Notes under the pieces: generated by a model
The model's database searches: none
Told to the model about the DNA's origin: nothing
The model's input: only the letters and a program-made list of their open reading frames with translations
Made by a program: the position numbers and the translations under genes
Assembly: GCF_018129405.1 (NCBI RefSeq)
Contig: NZ_JAFCLP010000004.1
Location: forward strand, 124,001-188,000
Direction: 5' to 3'
DNA from: Bradyrhizobium iriomotense
Lineage (GTDB): Bacteria > Pseudomonadota > Alphaproteobacteria > Rhizobiales > Xanthobacteraceae
DNA length: 64,000 bases
Shown: in pieces, positions 61,214 to 64,000 of the stretch
Layout of the letters: the number at the start of each line of letters is the position of its first letter
Numbering within the stretch: the first letter of the stretch is position 1

Positions 61214-61696
61214 TTGCAGCAGATCTGGAACAATTTCTGGATGAATGTCTCGGCCCTGTTCGAGGCAGCGCTGATGCCGTTCCAGGCTGCCGCGCGGCTG
61301 GTGGGACTCAATCCATCGATCCCGCAGACCTACTTCTTCCTGGTCGCGGCACTGTTCGCATCCTGGCTGCTCGTCCAACTCTATGGAGATTTCGTCCTTC
61401 TGCGCCGAGGCCGCCGCACGGCCGGCACGGTCGTCGGCATCGATCCCGGTGACGAGTCTCCCAATCGGCCGATCATCCGGTTCAAGGATGTGTCCGGCCG
61501 GGAGTTCACGTTCACCTCGGTGCTGAGCTGCAACGACACCACGCGCCGGATCGGCGCGCAGATCGAGGTGGACTACGATCCGGCAAAACCCAGCCGTGCC
61601 CGCGAAGCCGGCCGTCCGGTGGCAGAGCTGCTCTACCTCGCGCTGCTGACCTTCATCACCGGACTTCCGCTGGCCGCGGTTTTTGTCGTCCGTTGA
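61214..61696 (+). CDS. DUF3592-domain membrane protein
   Basis: 160 residues from a TTG start (an ATG nine codons in, at 61241, is an alternative). Membrane helix about 40-60 (YFFLVAALFASWLLVQLYG), then a DUF3592-like beta domain (GTVVGIDPGDESPNRPIIRFKDVSGREFTFTSVLS, GAQIEVDYDPAKPSRAR in parts) and a C-terminal helix. Such proteins are uncharacterised. The 267 bases before it hold the ArsR operator and no gene. Confidence 0.8.
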   Translation: MQQIWNNFWMNVSALFEAALMPFQAAARLVGLNPSIPQTYFFLVAALFASWLLVQLYGDFVLLRRGRRTAGTVVGIDPGDESPNRPIIRFKDVSGREFTFTSVLSCNDTTRRIGAQIEVDYDPAKPSRAREAGRPVAELLYLALLTFITGLPLAAVFVVR

Positions 61697-61711
61697 ACGT
61701 GCGGCTCGCCA

Positions 61712-62593
61712 TTATTTCAGCGGCAGAAACAGCTCCGCGACCGTCTCATGCTCCGGCACCTCCGGGAAGAAGCTCAGGCGCTGGCAATAGATCGGGAAGT
61801 CGCGCGCCTCCTCGCCGCTGGCCGGAAGCCAGTCGCGATAGAGGTAGAGCGCGGCGGGCTCCAGATTGTCGGTGTGGCCGACCACGCGCAGCACCGCGCA
61901 GCGCCCGCCGGGGATCTCGCCGGTCTTGATCCCTTCGCCGCATCCCGCGGTCGGCTGGTCGGTGCCGACGCAGAGGTCGACACTGTAGTCGGCTGGCGAG
62001 GCAGGACGCCGCTCGGAACGCCAGACATTGAAGGTCGGGCTCGTGCTGGGGTGCAGGCCGGCCTTCTTGCGCCAGGCGATGAAGCGCTGGATGGTGGCGC
62101 CAAGCGTCGCGGGGTCGCCCCGATGCTCCATGATCGCTACCTTCGTGGTCGGCACGTCGCGGATGGTCACGTCGTCGGTGGTAAAAGTCTTCTGCATGAG
62201 CTTGCTCCTCGCGATATCGAGAGGCCCGAAGGCCGCAAGCCACGGCTCCCAGTCGGGAGACTTCCTGAACGACGACGGCGATTGCCCGAACCGTTGCCGA
62301 AAGGCGCGGGCGAAGGCGTCCGGTGCGTCGTAGCCGGCATCCATCGCGATGTCAGTGACGCCAAGGGTGTCACTGTAGGCCAACTGACGCGACGCGCGCT
62401 TCATGCGGGCCAGCTGGACATAGCGATGCACTGATAGACCGAAGGTCGCCGTGAACTGCCGGTGGAAATGGAATTTCGAGAAGGCCGCAACAGCGCTCAA
62501 GCTTTCCAGATCCAGATCATCGTCGAGATGCCGGTCGATATGCTCCAGCACCCGCCGCATCCGGGCCTGATAGTTTTGCAGCGCCGCCTTCAT
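61712..62593 (-). CDS. AraC-family regulator with GyrI-like effector domain
   Basis: 293 residues. Two HTHs at the N-terminus (LDLESLSAVAAFSKFHFHRQFTATFGLSVHRYVQLARMKRASRQLAYSDTLGVTDIAMDAGYDAPDAFARAFRQRFG in parts), then from about residue 135 a GyrI/SOUL-like ligand-binding domain (VTIRDVPTTKVAIMEHRGDPATLG). This is the Rob/SoxS-MarA-like plan with a C-terminal effector (as in BmrR), responding to small hydrophobic molecules. GGAGGG ribosome site upstream. No clear partner gene. Confidence 0.9.
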   Translation of the reverse strand: MKAALQNYQARMRRVLEHIDRHLDDDLDLESLSAVAAFSKFHFHRQFTATFGLSVHRYVQLARMKRASRQLAYSDTLGVTDIAMDAGYDAPDAFARAFRQRFGQSPSSFRKSPDWEPWLAAFGPLDIARSKLMQKTFTTDDVTIRDVPTTKVAIMEHRGDPATLGATIQRFIAWRKKAGLHPSTSPTFNVWRSERRPASPADYSVDLCVGTDQPTAGCGEGIKTGEIPGGRCAVLRVVGHTDNLEPAALYLYRDWLPASGEEARDFPIYCQRLSFFPEVPEHETVAELFLPLK

Positions 62594-62672
62594 CGTCCCT
62601 CCTCCGTGGCGGCTCCAGCTAGCCGCAGACGGGCATGGCGCGCTCGACCGATCTTGCGGTTCGGCAGGGAGC

Positions 62673-62778
62673 CGTAGCCCGGATGGAGCGAAAGCGTAAT
62701 CCGTGACAGACCAACCGCATCGCGCAACTGCCTGTGCGGAACGAAACCCGGATTGCGCTGCGCTCCATCCGGGCTACG
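62673..62778. repeat. Palindromic intergenic repeat, family C copy 2
   Basis: Outer arms of 18 bases (CGTAGCCCGGATGGAGCG, 62673-62690) and its exact inverse (62761-62778) with an imperfect inner pair (GCGTAATCCG and CGGATTGCGC). It shares GTAGCCCGGATG with the family C element at 40173-40241. Located between the araC start and the stop of the serine hydrolase. Confidence 0.88.
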
Positions 62779-62798
62779 AAGGGGCCGGATCGCGCACC

Positions 62799-63998
62799 CT
62801 ACCCGCCCGCCATCAGCTGCTTCGCCAGCGCCATGTAGGCCGGCAGCGTCACGGGATCATTGGCGGCGTTGCCGGCGACGGGGTGCGAGGCGTAGCGCGT
62901 GATCACCATCTCGCACTTGGGATCGACATAGATGCCCTGGCCGTAGACGCCGCGCGCCATATAGGCGCCGTGCTCATTGTGCGTGACCCACCATTGATTG
63001 CGGTAGGAGGCCCCTGGCAGGGTGGTGTAGCCGGCCGGCTTGAACTTTTCGGGGTCGCCGCCGCGCGCGATGTCCTCGACCACGGTCGACGGTACGATCT
63101 GGCGGCCGTTGAAGCGGCCGTGATTGCGCATGGTCTCGCCGAAGCGGGCGAGATCGCGCAGTGTCGTGGAAAGACCGCCGCCGCCGCTTTCCGTGCCGAT
63201 GCGGTCGACGTGATAATGCGCGTCCTCCTCCGCACCCATGGGCGCCCAGATGCGCTCCGACAACAGGTCGGACAGCGTCATGCCGCTGGCGCGCCTGACG
63301 ATCCAGGCGAGCACGTCGGTGTTGACGGTCTTGTAGGCGAAGGCCTTGCCGTGCTCGCCCTGCTTCTTCTGCGCGACGAGGAAATCGAAAATATTGGTCG
63401 CACCATCATAGTCGGGCGGGATCGGCGCCATACCGTTGGCGCGCCTGAGACCCCACACATGCGAATTCTTGTCGGTGTAGACCTCGGTGTATTCGAGCCC
63501 GGTGGTCATATCCATGACCTCGTGCACGCGCGCATCGCCGAACGCACTGGGCTTCAACTCCGGCACATAGTCCGTGACGGGCGCCTGCGGATCGATCCTG
63601 CCTTCCGTGACCAGAATGCCCGCGAGCACGCCGGTGAACGACTTCGTCACCGACATCGCGATATGCGGCTTGTGCGGCTTCAAGGCGCCAAAGTAGCGCT
63701 CATAGATCAGCTTGCCCCGATGCAGCACCGCGATGCCGTCGGTGTAGGTCTCCTCCAGCATTTTTGCGAAGGTCATGGGCCGGCCGTCCATGGTGGTCGA
63801 AGCGACGGCGCCGATGTCATGATCCGCACGCGGCAGCACCGAGGCCGGCCCTGCCCCACGCCAGACGTTCACGGTCGGCACCAGCTGGCGCACATTGCTC
63901 CAGGCCCAGCGCAGCTCGGGGAAGCTGCGGAACGAACCGTTCTGGAAGGTGATCGTGCGATCGGGGGATGGCGGAAAGCCCTTCATCCAGCCGAGCGT
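62799..63998 (-). CDS. Serine hydrolase of the beta-lactamase class (5' end outside window)
   Basis: At least 399 residues; the frame is open to the window edge (four codons before the ATG at 63986), and in relatives the sequence ending LGW-MKGFPPSPDRTI is internal, so the true start is probably beyond. SxxK in AMSVTKSFTGVLAG (Ser112, Lys115 from that ATG), a Tyr motif AFAYKTVNTDVLAW, and GQGIYVDPKCEMVI. Likely a 6-aminohexanoate-dimer-hydrolase-like esterase. Substrate unknown. Confidence 0.88.
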   Translation of the reverse strand, partial: TLGWMKGFPPSPDRTITFQNGSFRSFPELRWAWSNVRQLVPTVNVWRGAGPASVLPRADHDIGAVASTTMDGRPMTFAKMLEETYTDGIAVLHRGKLIYERYFGALKPHKPHIAMSVTKSFTGVLAGILVTEGRIDPQAPVTDYVPELKPSAFGDARVHEVMDMTTGLEYTEVYTDKNSHVWGLRRANGMAPIPPDYDGATNIFDFLVAQKKQGEHGKAFAYKTVNTDVLAWIVRRASGMTLSDLLSERIWAPMGAEEDAHYHVDRIGTESGGGGLSTTLRDLARFGETMRNHGRFNGRQIVPSTVVEDIARGGDPEKFKPAGYTTLPGASYRNQWWVTHNEHGAYMARGVYGQGIYVDPKCEMVITRYASHPVAGNAANDPVTLPAYMALAKQLMAGG

Positions 63999-64000
63999 TT

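Overview
The window looks like chromosome from a slow-growing rhizobium of the Bradyrhizobium/Nitrobacteraceae type (Alphaproteobacteria). Reasons, all by inspection: very high GC with long antisense open frames, many GTG/TTG starts, rhizobial gene neighbourhoods (radA-cvpA-purF-SDR, DUF47-pit, PAS_5 protein, Lin0512 protein), a large share of uptake systems and small regulators, and several families of intergenic palindromic repeats typical of these genomes. I saw no rRNA, tRNA, insertion sequence, phage or CRISPR array.

Layout. 0-6.2 kb: a FadR-type regulator (cut by the window start) followed by a catabolic operon: hydroxyacid dehydrogenase, polar-amino-acid-type ABC importer (two permeases, ATPase, binding protein), RpiB-type isomerase and ribokinase. 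6.2-10.2 kb: a TauE exporter, then a periplasmic binding protein translationally coupled to a membrane GGDEF-EAL protein. 10.4-15.1 kb: radA, cvpA, purF, SDR. 15.3-20.6 kb: an orphan branched-chain-type binding protein, then on the minus strand YfgM-like protein, short lipoprotein, Der GTPase and MFS pump. 20.7-25.4 kb: acyl-CoA ligase, NnrU protein, a secreted TonB-C-like protein, prfC. 25.46-25.85 kb: a guanidine-II riboswitch with gdx/sugE. 25.8-27.6 kb: DUF47-pit with a Pho-box-like site. 27.7-32.3 kb: a complete Liv-type ABC operon (G-F-binding protein-H-M).

32.7-44.7 kb: small housekeeping and accessory genes (PAS_5, ArsC-like, CsaA, TetR-TauE, GST, DUF429, serine hydrolase, GNAT, Lin0512, acetolactate synthase, LysR with divergent SDR and tautomerase, PadR). 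44.8-47.8 kb: a tightly overlapping GntR - DAACS symporter - threonine aldolase operon whose promoter appears to start leaderless mRNA. 48-56.7 kb: MmcQ protein, hydratase, OhrR/Ohr, cupins, MarR-GNAT fusion, LysR/SDR, SnoaL-like, MFS, ketopantoate-reductase-like. 57-64 kb: TetR with a membrane protein and a peptide-deformylase homologue lacking two of three metal ligands, CPBP protein, SRPBCC-ArsR pair, DUF3592, AraC-GyrI, and a serine hydrolase cut by the window end.

The strongest second-look items are the binding-protein/c-di-GMP module (9.0 kb), the guanidine-II riboswitch with a readable expression platform (25.5 kb), the metal-ligand-depleted deformylase under a shared TetR operator (58.5 kb), a reversed Pho box at DUF47-pit (27.55 kb), several regulators whose perfect palindromes touch their own start codon or -10 element (44.8, 50.65, 61.0 kb), and nested palindromic repeats. 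All functional statements rest on motif reading; no database search was run.
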